A stretch of 64,000 nucleotides of DNA from Lactococcus petauri (GTDB taxonomy: Bacteria > Bacillota > Bacilli > Lactobacillales > Streptococcaceae), in contig NZ_MUIZ01000006.1 of assembly GCF_002154895.1 (NCBI RefSeq), forward strand, positions 147,087-211,086, written 5' to 3'. The notes under the pieces were generated by a model. That model was not told the DNA's origin, did no database searches, and saw only the letters and a program-made list of their open reading frames with translations. Within the stretch, counting starts at the first letter, position 1; every line of letters starts with the position of its first letter. The position numbers and the translations under genes were made by a program. This document shows positions 27,598-36,516 of the stretch, piece after piece.

Positions 27598-28746
27598 ATG
27601 ACTTACTATATTAAAGCAGATAAATTTTTTTATCCTTATCAAACGCTCAGTGGTGGCTATTTAGAAATTAAAGCGGGTAAATTTGGCAAACACATGCAAG
27701 AAGTTCCTGAAGATGCTGAGGTCAAAGATTATACAGGATACTGGATTGCGCCAGGATTGGTGGATACACATATACATGGTTTCGATGGCGCAGATGTGAT
27801 GGACGGAGAGTCAGAGTTGCTTGATAAGATAAGTCAGGGTTTACTTAGAGGGGGTGTAACTTCTTGGATAGCTACACCATTAACAGGGGAACATGAGCGC
27901 CTCAGAGAAGTCTGCGAAGTAGTTGGAAATTATAAACCAGCAGTTACAGGGGCCAAAATACAAGGTCTTTTCTTTGAAGGACCATACTTTACTACTCAAC
28001 ATAAAGGTGCGCAAAATCCCGCTTATATGACAGATCCAAATGTGGAAGAATTTGAAAATTGGAACCAAGCAGCGCATGGTATGATTCGAAAAATAGCCGT
28101 TGCACCTGAAAGAGAAGGAAGTATCGAATTTATCCGAGCTTTAACAAATCGAGGAATCACGGTTGCTTTGGGACACTCTAACGCTACTTTAGCTCAAGCA
28201 ACAGCAGCAGTAGAAGCAGGTGCTACTGTCTTTGTCCATACATTTAATGGCATGAGTCCCTTTAACCATCGGGAACCCGGAATGGTTGGTGCGGCACTGA
28301 GCCTTCCGAATACATATGCCGAGCTTATCTGTGACGGACATCATGTTCATCCGACAGCGGCTAAAATATTAATTCAAAGTAAGGGTGCAGCGCACACGGT
28401 CCTGATTACCGATGCGATGCGTGCTGCAGGAATGCCCGATGGAGATTACATGTTGGGAGAATTTCCTGTACGTGTTGAAGGAGGCGCTGCTCATCTTAAA
28501 GAAGGAAATAGTTTGGCTGGCTCTATCCTCATGTTAAAGGATGCGGTTAAAAACGTAGTAGATTGGGGAATTGCAACAGCGGAGGAAGCTCTTATAATGG
28601 CGACCTTAACTGCTGCCAAGTCTGTTAATATTGATGACCGCTGTGGTCAAATTAAAGAAAACTATAATGCTGACTTTATCGTTTTAAAGTCCAATATGGA
28701 ACTTTCAGAAGTCTACGTCAATGGTGAACAGGTCATGTCGTCTTAA
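27598..28746 (+). CDS. nagA: N-acetylhexosamine-6-phosphate deacetylase (NagA/AgaA)
   Basis: This 382-residue amidohydrolase removes the acetyl group from GlcNAc-6-P or GalNAc-6-P. Metal and substrate motifs are visible: GLVDTHIHGFDG, FFEGPYF (Glu metal ligand), ALGHSNA, VHTFNGMSPFNHREPG, ICDGHHVHP, and ITDAMRAAG with the catalytic Asp. AGGAGGT... (GGAGGTAAGGC) precedes ATG 27598. Neighbours AgaS and LacC, and the absence of NagB here, favour GalNAc-6-P as substrate (an AgaA role), but homology alone does not separate the two. It is transcribed alone from a boxed promoter. Confidence 0.88.
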   Translation: MTYYIKADKFFYPYQTLSGGYLEIKAGKFGKHMQEVPEDAEVKDYTGYWIAPGLVDTHIHGFDGADVMDGESELLDKISQGLLRGGVTSWIATPLTGEHERLREVCEVVGNYKPAVTGAKIQGLFFEGPYFTTQHKGAQNPAYMTDPNVEEFENWNQAAHGMIRKIAVAPEREGSIEFIRALTNRGITVALGHSNATLAQATAAVEAGATVFVHTFNGMSPFNHREPGMVGAALSLPNTYAELICDGHHVHPTAAKILIQSKGAAHTVLITDAMRAAGMPDGDYMLGEFPVRVEGGAAHLKEGNSLAGSILMLKDAVKNVVDWGIATAEEALIMATLTAAKSVNIDDRCGQIKENYNADFIVLKSNMELSEVYVNGEQVMSS

Positions 28747-28777
28747 AACGCGAAAGTATATAAAGACAAAACATAGT

Positions 28778-28857
28778 TGTAAGCGGTTAATTCAGGAAAA
28801 TTTACCAAAAATATAGGACTTATTTGGAAAAATTTCCTATAATTCATAGCTTATAAT
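28778..28857 (+). promoter_or_regulatory. PTS operon promoter: cre-like site plus two operators
   Basis: A cre-like TGTAAGCGGTTAAT lies at 28778-28791 (two deviations). Operator boxes are GGAAAATTTACC (28795-28806) and GGAAAAATTTCC (28826-28837), start-to-start 31 bp. A consensus -10 TATAAT is at 28852-28857, 26 bp after the start of the second box. The geometry equals that before nagA and agaS. Confidence 0.75.
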
Positions 28858-28887
28858 AAAACTAAATTGAGAAGACAAGGAGAAATG

Positions 28888-29310
28888 ATGAAAGCTTTAA
28901 TTTCTGGGCATGCGCATTTTGCAGAAGGTATGAAGAGCGCGGTTGAATTAATTACCGGACCACAGGCAGACTTAATCACACTTACTTTTGATGAAGCAAC
29001 AAACCTTGAAGAGTATCAAGAGGCTTTAAATAATTTTTGTAAAAATGGTGAAGAAGTAGCCATTTTTACGGATCTACTTGGAGGGACACCTTTTAATAAA
29101 GCAATGATAGCTAAAGGAGATAGTGAGAACGTGCATATTTTTACGGGTACGAATCTTCCGATGCTGATTGAGTTTGTTTCTCAAGGAATGATGGGAACAG
29201 AGGGTGATTTGATACTTGATTTGTCTGTTTCTACAGCTAAAGATGGTGTCACTCTTGACTTAGCGCTCGGCAAAAAAATGCTAGAAGTTGAAGAAAGCGA
29301 TGGCATTTAA
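28888..29310 (+). CDS. PTS mannose-family EIIA component
   Basis: This 140-residue cytoplasmic EIIA of the mannose/GalNAc PTS family is phosphorylated by HPr on the His in SGHAHFAEGM (residue 8 in the preferred start) and passes phosphate to EIIB. The TDLLGGTPFNKA motif is characteristic. ATG 28888 is chosen over ATG 28885 and a TTG at 28867 from its distance to AAGGAG (28877-28882). It heads the operon EIIA-yajC-EIIB-EIIC-EIID. Confidence 0.92.
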   Translation: MKALISGHAHFAEGMKSAVELITGPQADLITLTFDEATNLEEYQEALNNFCKNGEEVAIFTDLLGGTPFNKAMIAKGDSENVHIFTGTNLPMLIEFVSQGMMGTEGDLILDLSVSTAKDGVTLDLALGKKMLEVEESDGI

Positions 29311-29586
29311 ATGACGGCACAATTTATTATCAACAGTTCACTTGTCTTTATTGGTTTTATTCTTCTAGGCGGTGCTTTTTATAGCATTGTTAGTGGTCTG
29401 CAGTTTAGCAAGCGTAAGAAAGTTATCGCCGAGTTGCATCAGAATCTTGCCGTAGGAAGTGAGGTCATGTTTAGTGGCGGCTTGACAGGAGTTATTACTG
29501 ATTTAGACGAAGAGTTCTGTCGCATAAAGCTTGCGGATAAGTTGGTGATTAGAGTTTCACGTTATGCCATCACGCAGATATTGTAA
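29311..29586 (+). CDS. yajC: YajC-family small membrane protein in the PTS operon
   Basis: This 91-residue protein has one N-terminal membrane helix (residues about 5-28) and a small C-terminal domain with the YajC-like motif (GSEVMFSGGLTGVITDL). The ATG directly follows the EIIA stop codon. YajC is an accessory of the SecDF translocase, but copies inside mannose-family PTS operons, for example the streptococcal hyaluronan-disaccharide locus, are a known arrangement. Their role there is unclear; it could help membrane insertion of EIIC/EIID. Confidence 0.8.
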   Translation: MTAQFIINSSLVFIGFILLGGAFYSIVSGLQFSKRKKVIAELHQNLAVGSEVMFSGGLTGVITDLDEEFCRIKLADKLVIRVSRYAITQIL

Positions 29587-29675
29587 AACATTCATTTTCC
29601 TAGTTTCTAGGGTATTAAATAAAATTTGAATACGAACAAACAGGTTCCTATTCTCTATTAAGAAAGGTCATTATT

Positions 29676-30152
29676 ATGCCAAATATTTTACTTACTCGTA
29701 TTGATAATCGCTTGATTCACGGTCAAGTTGCCACACAGTGGAACAGCTTTGTCGGCTCCAACCTTTTGCTTGTTGCAAATGATGATGTGGCAAGCAATCC
29801 ACAGCGTCAAGCACTGATGGATATGGCTGCACCGACTGGAGTTGCGACACGCTACTTTAGTCTCCAAAAAACGATTGACATTATTAGTAAAGCTGCTGAT
29901 CGCCAATTGATTTTCATTATCTGTGAAAATCCTCAAGATGTGTTACGTCTTGTTGAAGGTGGTGTACCCATTAAAAAAGTGAATATCGGTAATATGCACA
30001 TGTCAGAAGGAAAACGTCAAGTTGCAACTGTTATTGCCGTGGATGACGATGATGTGGCAGCATTTAAGAAACTGAAAGAACTTGGTGTTGAGCTTGAGAT
30101 ACAGCGCGTGCCAACGACAGCAATAGAGCCATTGGATAAGCTCTTCAAATGA
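29676..30152 (+). CDS. PTS mannose-family EIIB component
   Basis: This 158-residue EIIB accepts phosphate from EIIA on His15 within TRIDNRLIHGQV and donates it to the incoming sugar. A typical VANDDVASNPQRQALMDMA helix and the IGNMHMSEGKRQV segment follow. The length is standard for AgaV/ManL-type EIIB. AGAAAGG precedes the ATG. It belongs to the GalNAc-like PTS. Confidence 0.92.
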   Translation: MPNILLTRIDNRLIHGQVATQWNSFVGSNLLLVANDDVASNPQRQALMDMAAPTGVATRYFSLQKTIDIISKAADRQLIFIICENPQDVLRLVEGGVPIKKVNIGNMHMSEGKRQVATVIAVDDDDVAAFKKLKELGVELEIQRVPTTAIEPLDKLFK

Positions 30153-30303
30153 TACTCGTGATACATTTCTAATTTTGGTAACAAGAGGATTTTGCAAGAA
30201 AATAGAGTATTTATTGTCAAGTGAATTTATTTTTCTCGTTTTGATATTATAGGATCTCAATTTTTTGGTTAAAATCCAACAAAAAAATATAAGGAGAAAA
30301 CTT

Positions 30304-31113
30304 ATGGATGCTTCCATTTTTCAGATTATTTTGATCTTTGCAGTGACTTTTGTCGTTGCCATTGACCAATTTAGTTTACTTCAATCTTTGTACCAGCCTA
30401 TTGTCACCGGTTTGGTTATCGGCCTTATTCTCGGTGATGTTCAAACCGGTTTGATTGTTGGTGGTACTTATCAACTGATGACTATTGGTAATATGCCGGT
30501 TGGTGGGGCTCAACCACCAAATGCGGTTATCGGTGGTATTATGGCAACAGTCTTGGCTATCACTCTGGGTCTCCAGCCCGCCGCAGCCGTTGCCACTGCT
30601 ATCCCATTCTCATTGCTAGGTCAATATGGTGTAACCTTGATCTTCACAGTTATGGCTCCGGTAATGGGTGTCGCGGATAAATATGCAGAAGAAGCAAACC
30701 CAGCCGGAATCGCGAAAATTAACTGGCTAGCGATGTGTGCACTCGGAACAATCTTTGGTATTGTCGTAACGCTCTTCTTTATTGGAGGGAAAGCCTTTGG
30801 AGATACAGTAGTAAATGCTATTCCAGCCTGGCTTATGAGTGGACTCGGTGCATCCGGAAACATGATGCGTTATGTCGGTTTTGCAATCTTGATTAAAGTT
30901 ATGGTTTCAAAAGAACTTTGGGGCTTCTACTTCCTAGGCTTCGTGCTTGCTGTTATTGTTACCGGTATTGAAGCGCTCAAAGGTCCAGCATTACTTTTAC
31001 TCGCCGTAATTGGTTTTGCATTCGCCTACTGGGATTTCCAAATGAATACAAAACTCAAAGCAGCTGCGGCAGCAGCACCAGCTAGTGAAGGAGATTATGA
31101 AGATGGTATTTAA
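30304..31113 (+). CDS. PTS mannose-family EIIC permease component
   Basis: This 269-residue integral membrane EIIC has several helices and the family's GLILGDVQTGLIVGGTYQLM and GGAQPPNAVIGGIMAT motifs. ATG 30304 is chosen over an upstream in-frame start because AAGGAG sits at 30291-30296. With EIID it forms the translocation pore. A 150-bp gap separates it from EIIB, unusual within such an operon, but no terminator is visible there. Confidence 0.92.
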   Translation: MDASIFQIILIFAVTFVVAIDQFSLLQSLYQPIVTGLVIGLILGDVQTGLIVGGTYQLMTIGNMPVGGAQPPNAVIGGIMATVLAITLGLQPAAAVATAIPFSLLGQYGVTLIFTVMAPVMGVADKYAEEANPAGIAKINWLAMCALGTIFGIVVTLFFIGGKAFGDTVVNAIPAWLMSGLGASGNMMRYVGFAILIKVMVSKELWGFYFLGFVLAVIVTGIEALKGPALLLLAVIGFAFAYWDFQMNTKLKAAAAAAPASEGDYEDGI

Positions 31114-31942
31114 TATTCCTGATAATTATTCTAACCAAACGCCAGCACCACAACTTGATAAAAAAACACTCAACAAAATGGTTTGGCGCTCCGTTTACCT
31201 CCAAGCATCTTTTAACTATGAACGGATGCAAGCCGGTGGATGGCTCTACTCGATCTTGCCCGGTTTGGAAAAAATCCACACGGACAAAAAAGACCTTTCA
31301 GCTTCAATGGCGCACAATTTAGAGTTTTTCAACACACACCCATTTTTGGTAAACTTTGTAATGGGGATCGTGCTTTCACTTGAGCAAAATAAAACAGATA
31401 TTCAGACGATACGTGCCGTTCGTGTTGCAGCGATGGGACCACTTGGAGGGATTGGTGATGCACTCTTCTGGTTCACGCTTGTACCAATTACGGCAGGGAT
31501 AACAGCTAATATGGCGATTGCTGGAAATATCGCAGCACCGTTCATCTTCCTCTTTATTTTCAATGCTGTACAGTTCGGCTTGCGTTACTTCCTGATGCAT
31601 TGGTCTTACCGAAAAGGAACAGATGCTATCAGCATCATGACTGCTAATGCAAAAGAATTTACACGCGCAGCTTCTATCCTTGGTATTTTCGTAGTGGGAG
31701 CATTGACTTCAGCTATGGGAGCTACTTCAGTAAACATTGTCATTCCAAATGGTGAAGCTGAAATTAATATTCAATCCATCTTAGATGGTATCTTGCCATC
31801 GATGTTGCCGTTAGGATTAACTTTACTTTTGTTCTATCTCATGCAGAAGCACAAATGGACACCTATCCGTTGTATCCTTTTACTCCTCTGCCTTGGTATC
31901 CTTGGCTCAGGAATAGGTATCTGGCCTTCAATCTGGCCGTAA
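31103..31942 (+). CDS. PTS mannose-family EIID component
   Basis: This 279-residue EIID is the second membrane subunit. Motifs include WRSVYLQASFNYERMQAGGW, FFNTHPFLVNFVMGI and AAMGPLGGIGDALFWFT. ATG 31103 overlaps the EIIC stop by 11 nt; ATG 31097 and GTG 31085 are in frame, but AAGGAG at 31088-31093 suits 31103 or 31097. A terminator follows at 31947. Confidence 0.92.
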   Translation: MVFNIPDNYSNQTPAPQLDKKTLNKMVWRSVYLQASFNYERMQAGGWLYSILPGLEKIHTDKKDLSASMAHNLEFFNTHPFLVNFVMGIVLSLEQNKTDIQTIRAVRVAAMGPLGGIGDALFWFTLVPITAGITANMAIAGNIAAPFIFLFIFNAVQFGLRYFLMHWSYRKGTDAISIMTANAKEFTRAASILGIFVVGALTSAMGATSVNIVIPNGEAEINIQSILDGILPSMLPLGLTLLLFYLMQKHKWTPIRCILLLLCLGILGSGIGIWPSIWP

Positions 31943-31946
31943 ATAT

Positions 31947-31985
31947 AAAAAAGTAAGTGTGGGACAAAGACACTTACTTTTTTTA
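31947..31985. terminator. Bidirectional terminator between EIID and the second RpiR gene
   Basis: AAAAGTAAGTGT pairs with ACACTTACTTTT around GGGACAAAG. A-rich and T-rich flanks make it usable from both sides, serving the convergent EIID and RpiR genes. Confidence 0.85.
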
Positions 31986-32732
31986 TATTTCTTTTTTTCT
32001 TAAAGCATAAGAGTCAAGTAAAATTCGTGAAAGAATAGTCAGAGGAAGTCGTGAGCGTACTTCATAGTCTGGGAAGAAGGAGCCATCTGATTTAAAACCA
32101 ACTAGAGCAACATCAGATAGGGAGGTCAGCGTGGATTCACCCGCTGTCGTAAGGAGAAGTGTTGCAATATTGTGTTGCTGACAATTTTGTGCAGCATTTA
32201 CCAATTCTGGAGTTTCGCCATTTAAAGATATGAAAAGGACAGCGTCTTCGGGGAATAATTTTTTACTCATGATTTTAATGATTTCAGGGTCTGTAAAGAG
32301 TTCACAGTATTTTTCTGTAAGCTGAAACTTGATCATCATCTCTTGGGCAACCATTTCTGAAAAACCACGGGCAAATAAAATGAGCCGTCTTGAAGCAGTG
32401 ATAATTCGAATTGCTTCTTCAAGTTTCTGGATGTTAATCATTGAGATGGTGCGCATGACTTCTTGCTCATTTTTGGTAATGACGAGACGAATACCTTCAT
32501 CTTCTTTATCAAACTGCGAAAAATCTTCATGCAACTTTCTTCGCTCTTTGAGTTTATACTTGAAGTCGGCATAGCCAGAATACCCTTTTTTCTTTAGTGT
32601 ACGCACAATTGTTGCTGTTGAAACAGCAGCTTCAACACTTAATTCGGCGATGGAATAGTTAGGGATTTCTATAATATTACGCTCAATATAATTCCATAAA
32701 TATTGCTCAGAGTCGCTTAGTTTAGTACTCAA
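31983..32732 (-). CDS. RpiR/MurR-family regulator (second of two)
   Basis: This 249-residue paralogue of the 26715-27467 regulator has an RpiR helix-turn-helix (AAVSTATIVRTLKKKGYSGYADFK) and a SIS domain (LFARGFSEMVAQEMMIKFQ, FISLNGETPELVNAA). AGGAGG-like bases (GGGAGGTTTAC) lie upstream on the minus strand. It is divergent from the pfkB/fructose-PTS genes, the classic arrangement for a local regulator of those genes. It could equally bind the GGAAAATTTTCC boxes. Confidence 0.88.
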   Translation of the reverse strand: MSTKLSDSEQYLWNYIERNIIEIPNYSIAELSVEAAVSTATIVRTLKKKGYSGYADFKYKLKERRKLHEDFSQFDKEDEGIRLVITKNEQEVMRTISMINIQKLEEAIRIITASRRLILFARGFSEMVAQEMMIKFQLTEKYCELFTDPEIIKIMSKKLFPEDAVLFISLNGETPELVNAAQNCQQHNIATLLLTTAGESTLTSLSDVALVGFKSDGSFFPDYEVRSRLPLTILSRILLDSYALRKKEI

Positions 32733-32885
32733 AGTAAACCTCCCGTTTTCTAAGATTAATTATTCTAAGTATAGCAAAATTAAAAATAGAAGTGTAACGT
32801 TTTTCAGAAATATCCAAAATTTGTAAGCGGGTACATAAATAATACGCTATGATAATACTATGATAAAAAGAAAGTGAGGTGTTCA
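32733..32885. promoter_or_regulatory. Divergent rpiR2-pfkB control region with cre-like site
   Basis: This 153-bp region holds a cre-like TGTAAGCGGGTACA (32822-32835, one deviation), and two TTCTAAG direct repeats around an imperfect AT palindrome (AGATTAATTATTCT, 32752-32765). The GGAAAATTTTCC boxes found elsewhere in the block are absent. Confidence 0.5.
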
Positions 32886-33818
32886 ATGATCTACACAGCT
32901 ACACTAAATTTAGCAATTGATCTGTTTATTGACACCCAGGAGATGTCTCCTAAAATAGTGAATCGTACAGAAGAGTATGATGTTCAAGCCAATGGAAAAG
33001 GTGTCAATGTTTCTTTAATTTTGCAGCAACTCGGAGTGACAAGTACAGCACTTGGTTTTAAGGCTGGGTTTACCGGAAATTTCATCGATGATACGCTCCG
33101 AAATGAAGGCATTTACACAGACTTTATCGAAGTTGACGGTATAACCAGAATCAATGTCTTTACACATGTAAAAAAAGAAAATCTGGAGTATAAGCTAGTC
33201 AATAAAGGGCCAAAAGTTACATCTGAACAAGTAGAAATGTTTTTAAAGCAAGTACACCAACTCAGAGCGGGGGACTACCTTTGTTTATCTGGCAGTTTTT
33301 CTGAAGGAGTTCCACCCATACTCTTAAAAGAGATTGCAGCGATCTGTCAAGAAAACAAGGTGAGGCTCATTATTGATACCAGCTATGCAGAAGTACTGGA
33401 GACTTTGTCTTACAAACCTTTCTTACTTAAACCCAATGATGAGGAACTGGCGCACTGGTTTAATGTGGAGCTAAAAACGCCAGAAGATGTGATCTATTAC
33501 GGTAAAAAATTGGTAGAGCAAGGTGCGCAAAATGTTTTGATTTCCTTGGGGGAAAAAGGTGCTTTGTTTATCAATTCGGACCAAATCTTAGCTTTAAATG
33601 CTCCACAAGGAGAAGTTGTCAACACAGCTTGTGCAGGTGATAGCTTGCTTGGAACTTTTTTAGCCGGAATAATCAAAAATGAAGCTATCGGAAAAAATTT
33701 GCAATTAGCAATTGCAGCTGGCTCTTCTACAGCGTTTCAAAAGGGCTTGACTGATTTTTCCGATGTTCCACAGCTGATGAAACAAATTACTGTTACTGAA
33801 ATTATGAATAAACTATAA
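32886..33818 (+). CDS. PfkB-family 1-phosphofructokinase / tagatose-phosphate kinase
   Basis: This 310-residue PfkB/ribokinase-fold sugar kinase of the FruK/LacC group has LNLAIDLFIDT, the NGKGVNVS substrate motif, LCLSGSFSEGVP, LKPNDEEL and TACAGDSLLGTFLAG with the catalytic Asp. ATG 32886 is selected by AGTGAGG upstream. Coupled 9 nt before a fructose-type PTS, it most simply phosphorylates the 1-phosphate ketose that PTS delivers. Fructose-1-P is the default. Tagatose-1-P is an alternative given the tagatose enzymes downstream. Confidence 0.85.
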   Translation: MIYTATLNLAIDLFIDTQEMSPKIVNRTEEYDVQANGKGVNVSLILQQLGVTSTALGFKAGFTGNFIDDTLRNEGIYTDFIEVDGITRINVFTHVKKENLEYKLVNKGPKVTSEQVEMFLKQVHQLRAGDYLCLSGSFSEGVPPILLKEIAAICQENKVRLIIDTSYAEVLETLSYKPFLLKPNDEELAHWFNVELKTPEDVIYYGKKLVEQGAQNVLISLGEKGALFINSDQILALNAPQGEVVNTACAGDSLLGTFLAGIIKNEAIGKNLQLAIAAGSSTAFQKGLTDFSDVPQLMKQITVTEIMNKL

Positions 33819-33827
33819 GGAGGATTT

Positions 33828-35756
33828 ATGGGAAACTATAAAATAATTGCTGCGACAGGTTGTCCAACAGGGATAGCACACACGTTTATGGCACAGGAAG
33901 CTTTAGAAGCGGCGGCAAAAAAAGCAGGTGTATCAATCAAGGTGGAAACACATGGACAGATTGGTGTAGAAAATGAATTGACAAACGAGGACATTCGTCA
34001 TGCAGAAGCTGTAATTATTGCAGCCGATAAAGATGTCCATGCTGAGCGTTTTGCCGGTAAACGGGTCATTGAAGTTTCTGTTTCAGCAGGGATTAAAGAG
34101 GCAGACCACTTGATTAAGGATGCCCTAGCTGGCAAAGGAAAAATCAAAGATGGCACAGCCACTTCGGAAAATACCTCAACAGCACCAGATGTATCTAAAA
34201 TCGGACACAGCATCTACAAAAACCTTATGAACGGTGTCTCGCATATGCTGCCTTTCGTTGTTGCTGGTGGTGTTTTGATTGCAATTTCTTTTGCGGTTTG
34301 GGGGATCCATTCTGCAGAACCAGATCATGCTACATATAATGCCACAGCAGCGATGATCAAGGATATTGGCGGGCAAGCTATGGGAATGATGGTGCCAATA
34401 TTGTCAGCTTACATTGCTGAAAGCATTGCTAAGCGTCCCGCGCTTGTCGCAGGTTTGATTGGTGGTATCGTAGCAAATGCAGGTGGCGCAGGTTTCTTAG
34501 GAGGAATTCTATCAGGCTTCTTAGCGGGTTACTTAATTCTTTTCCTTCAAAAACTCTTGCGTAAGATGCCCAAATCTCTTGATGGATTAAAAGCTGTCTT
34601 TATTTTACCGGTTCTAGGAGTCGCAATTGTCGGAATAGCTATGTATTTGCTGGCAGCTCCTATGGAAGCCATCAATCAAGCTATGATGAATTTCTTGGCT
34701 GGATTTGAAAACAGTAACCCGATTGTTTTAGGACTTATTGTTGGTTCAATGTGTGCCTTTGATATGGGAGGTCCGGTCAATAAAGCTGCCTATGTTACAG
34801 GTACAGCGCTCTTAGCTCAAGGGAATTACTCCTTTATGGCAGGTGTGTCAGCTGCTTGTATTGCGCCGCCATTGATTACAAGTGTTGCAACGCTTGTATT
34901 TAGAAAATATTACAATACTGAAGAACGTAATGCAGGGATTGTGAACCTCATCTTAGGTTCCACACATATCACTGAGGGCGCCATTCCTTTTGCAGCCAAA
35001 AATCCCTTGATTATTTTGCCTATTTTTATGGTGGGTTCTTCAATAGCTTCAATTTTAACTTATCTTTTCGGAGTAAAGGTTCCTGCGCCACATGGAGGAT
35101 TTCTGGTTTTACCTGTTGTCACAGGTGCTTTCCAATGGGTTTTATCAATTTTGATTGGTTCGGCAGTAGGTGGAATTTTACTTGGCCTCTATCAAAAACG
35201 ACGCTGGGAGAAGGAAAAACGTGAAAATAAAGAATTAGCCACTGAAGAAATTCTAGCTCCCTCTGCATTCCTTTCTGAAAATGATGTCTTTCTCCAGCAG
35301 ACATTCAATACACGAGATGAGATGTTCGACTTTTTAGCAGAAAAAACAATCCAACGAGGAATCGCTACAGACAAGGAAGAAATCAAGGAAAAGTTAGTGG
35401 CACGTGAACTCGAAGGAACTACAGGAATGATGGACGGCTTTGCCATACCACATGCTAAATCGTCAAATATTAATAAAGCCAGTTTGATTATTGTAAAAAA
35501 TGAGAAAGGCATTGCTTGGGATAGCTTAGATGGTCAACCAATTACCTTTATCATTGGACTTTTTATACCCGAACATCAAAAAGGAACGGCACACCTACAA
35601 TTGCTCTCTTCTGTTGCGAAAATGCTCATGATACCTGCGGTGATAGATCAGCTAAAAGCAGCGAACAGCCAAGCGGAGATTGTGTCAATCATTAACCAAA
35701 AACTAGTTGAAAATAGTGAGGAAGCTTCAGAAAGCCTTGTATATGCAGGAGTATAA
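33828..35756 (+). CDS. PTS fructose-family EIIBCA protein
   Basis: This 642-residue fused transporter has the domain order B-C-A. Residues 1-100 form the fructose-type EIIB with the phosphorylated Cys in ATGCPTGIAHTFMA. Residues about 125-465 are the EIIC membrane domain (GVSHMLPFVVAGGVLIA, FDMGGPVNKAAY, GSTHITEGAIPFA). Residues about 490-635 are the EIIA with its His in GFAIPHAKSS. It imports a ketohexose as the 1-phosphate. AAGGAGG precedes the ATG. The pfkB upstream and HAD gene downstream are in the same operon. Confidence 0.92.
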   Translation: MGNYKIIAATGCPTGIAHTFMAQEALEAAAKKAGVSIKVETHGQIGVENELTNEDIRHAEAVIIAADKDVHAERFAGKRVIEVSVSAGIKEADHLIKDALAGKGKIKDGTATSENTSTAPDVSKIGHSIYKNLMNGVSHMLPFVVAGGVLIAISFAVWGIHSAEPDHATYNATAAMIKDIGGQAMGMMVPILSAYIAESIAKRPALVAGLIGGIVANAGGAGFLGGILSGFLAGYLILFLQKLLRKMPKSLDGLKAVFILPVLGVAIVGIAMYLLAAPMEAINQAMMNFLAGFENSNPIVLGLIVGSMCAFDMGGPVNKAAYVTGTALLAQGNYSFMAGVSAACIAPPLITSVATLVFRKYYNTEERNAGIVNLILGSTHITEGAIPFAAKNPLIILPIFMVGSSIASILTYLFGVKVPAPHGGFLVLPVVTGAFQWVLSILIGSAVGGILLGLYQKRRWEKEKRENKELATEEILAPSAFLSENDVFLQQTFNTRDEMFDFLAEKTIQRGIATDKEEIKEKLVARELEGTTGMMDGFAIPHAKSSNINKASLIIVKNEKGIAWDSLDGQPITFIIGLFIPEHQKGTAHLQLLSSVAKMLMIPAVIDQLKAANSQAEIVSIINQKLVENSEEASESLVYAGV

Positions 35757-35757
35757 G

Positions 35758-36405
35758 ATGAGCTTTAATACGATTATCTTTGATATGGACGGTGTTTTAA
35801 TCGATACGGAGTATCATTATGCCCAAGTATTTGATGCCTTTTTCGATAAAAAGGGCATTCCGATAGCACATCTAAATCGGCGTGAGCTTTTAGGTCGCCC
35901 TCTGAGAGACTTGTGGCCGTTCATTTTGGGAGAAGATTTTGATAAGAAAGATGCGGCAAGGTTACAAAAAGAGTTCTTCACCTATAAAAAGAGTAGCCAT
36001 TTTCCCATCGAGGAAATGCTGTTTCCTGATGTGAAAGTTGTCCTGCAACGCTTGTCTGAAACAAAACTAAAGATTGGTTTAGCCACAAGTTCGTCACACG
36101 ATGAAATTGCAGAAGTTCTTGATACACATAATCTTCGTAAATATTTTGAGGTTATTTCATCTGGCGAAGATTTTCCAGCGTCTAAGCCCCATCCTGCCGT
36201 TTATTTGTCTGCCATGAAGCAGTTGAATGCCAGAGCATCTGATGTGCTTGTCATTGAAGATTCACCCAATGGTATTGCAGCGGGAAAAGCAGCGGGAGCA
36301 ACCGTTTGGGCGATTAGAGATCAACGATTTGATAGTGACCAGAGTCAGGCAGACAGACATGTTGAGCATTTAACTGAAGTACTGGAACTTCTTGGCTTTT
36401 CATGA
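35758..36405 (+). CDS. HAD-superfamily phosphatase/beta-phosphoglucomutase-like (copy 1)
   Basis: This 215-residue HAD subfamily IA hydrolase has the nucleophile motif FDMDGVLIDTE, a helical cap, ATSSSHDE (motif II), the Lys in SKPHP (motif III) and IEDSPNGIAAGKAAG (motif IV). ATG 35758 lies 2 nt after the PTS stop, with AGGAG upstream. It probably dephosphorylates or isomerises a sugar phosphate of the pathway. It is a paralogue of the protein at 39657-40310. Confidence 0.85.
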   Translation: MSFNTIIFDMDGVLIDTEYHYAQVFDAFFDKKGIPIAHLNRRELLGRPLRDLWPFILGEDFDKKDAARLQKEFFTYKKSSHFPIEEMLFPDVKVVLQRLSETKLKIGLATSSSHDEIAEVLDTHNLRKYFEVISSGEDFPASKPHPAVYLSAMKQLNARASDVLVIEDSPNGIAAGKAAGATVWAIRDQRFDSDQSQADRHVEHLTEVLELLGFS

Positions 36406-36452
36406 TGTGACGCAATAATCCTATGGAGCATTGAAACATTCCCTTGAAATCA

Positions 36453-36516
36453 GGAAAAATTTCCGTTTTGGTAAAGTGCCATTTGGAAAATTTTCCTATG
36501 GTTATCACCTTATAAT
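36453..36516 (+). promoter_or_regulatory. agaS operon promoter with two operators
   Basis: Boxes are GGAAAAATTTCC at 36453-36464 and GGAAAATTTTCC at 36485-36496, start-to-start 32 bp. A -10 TATAAT is at 36511-36516, again 26 bp after the start of the second box. No good -35 is present; its expected place lies within the second box. Confidence 0.8.

Noticed and set aside
30153..30303. Terminator or separate gene between EIIB and EIIC
   Set aside because: No stable hairpin followed by T's and no plausible frame; the gap is left as plain spacer.
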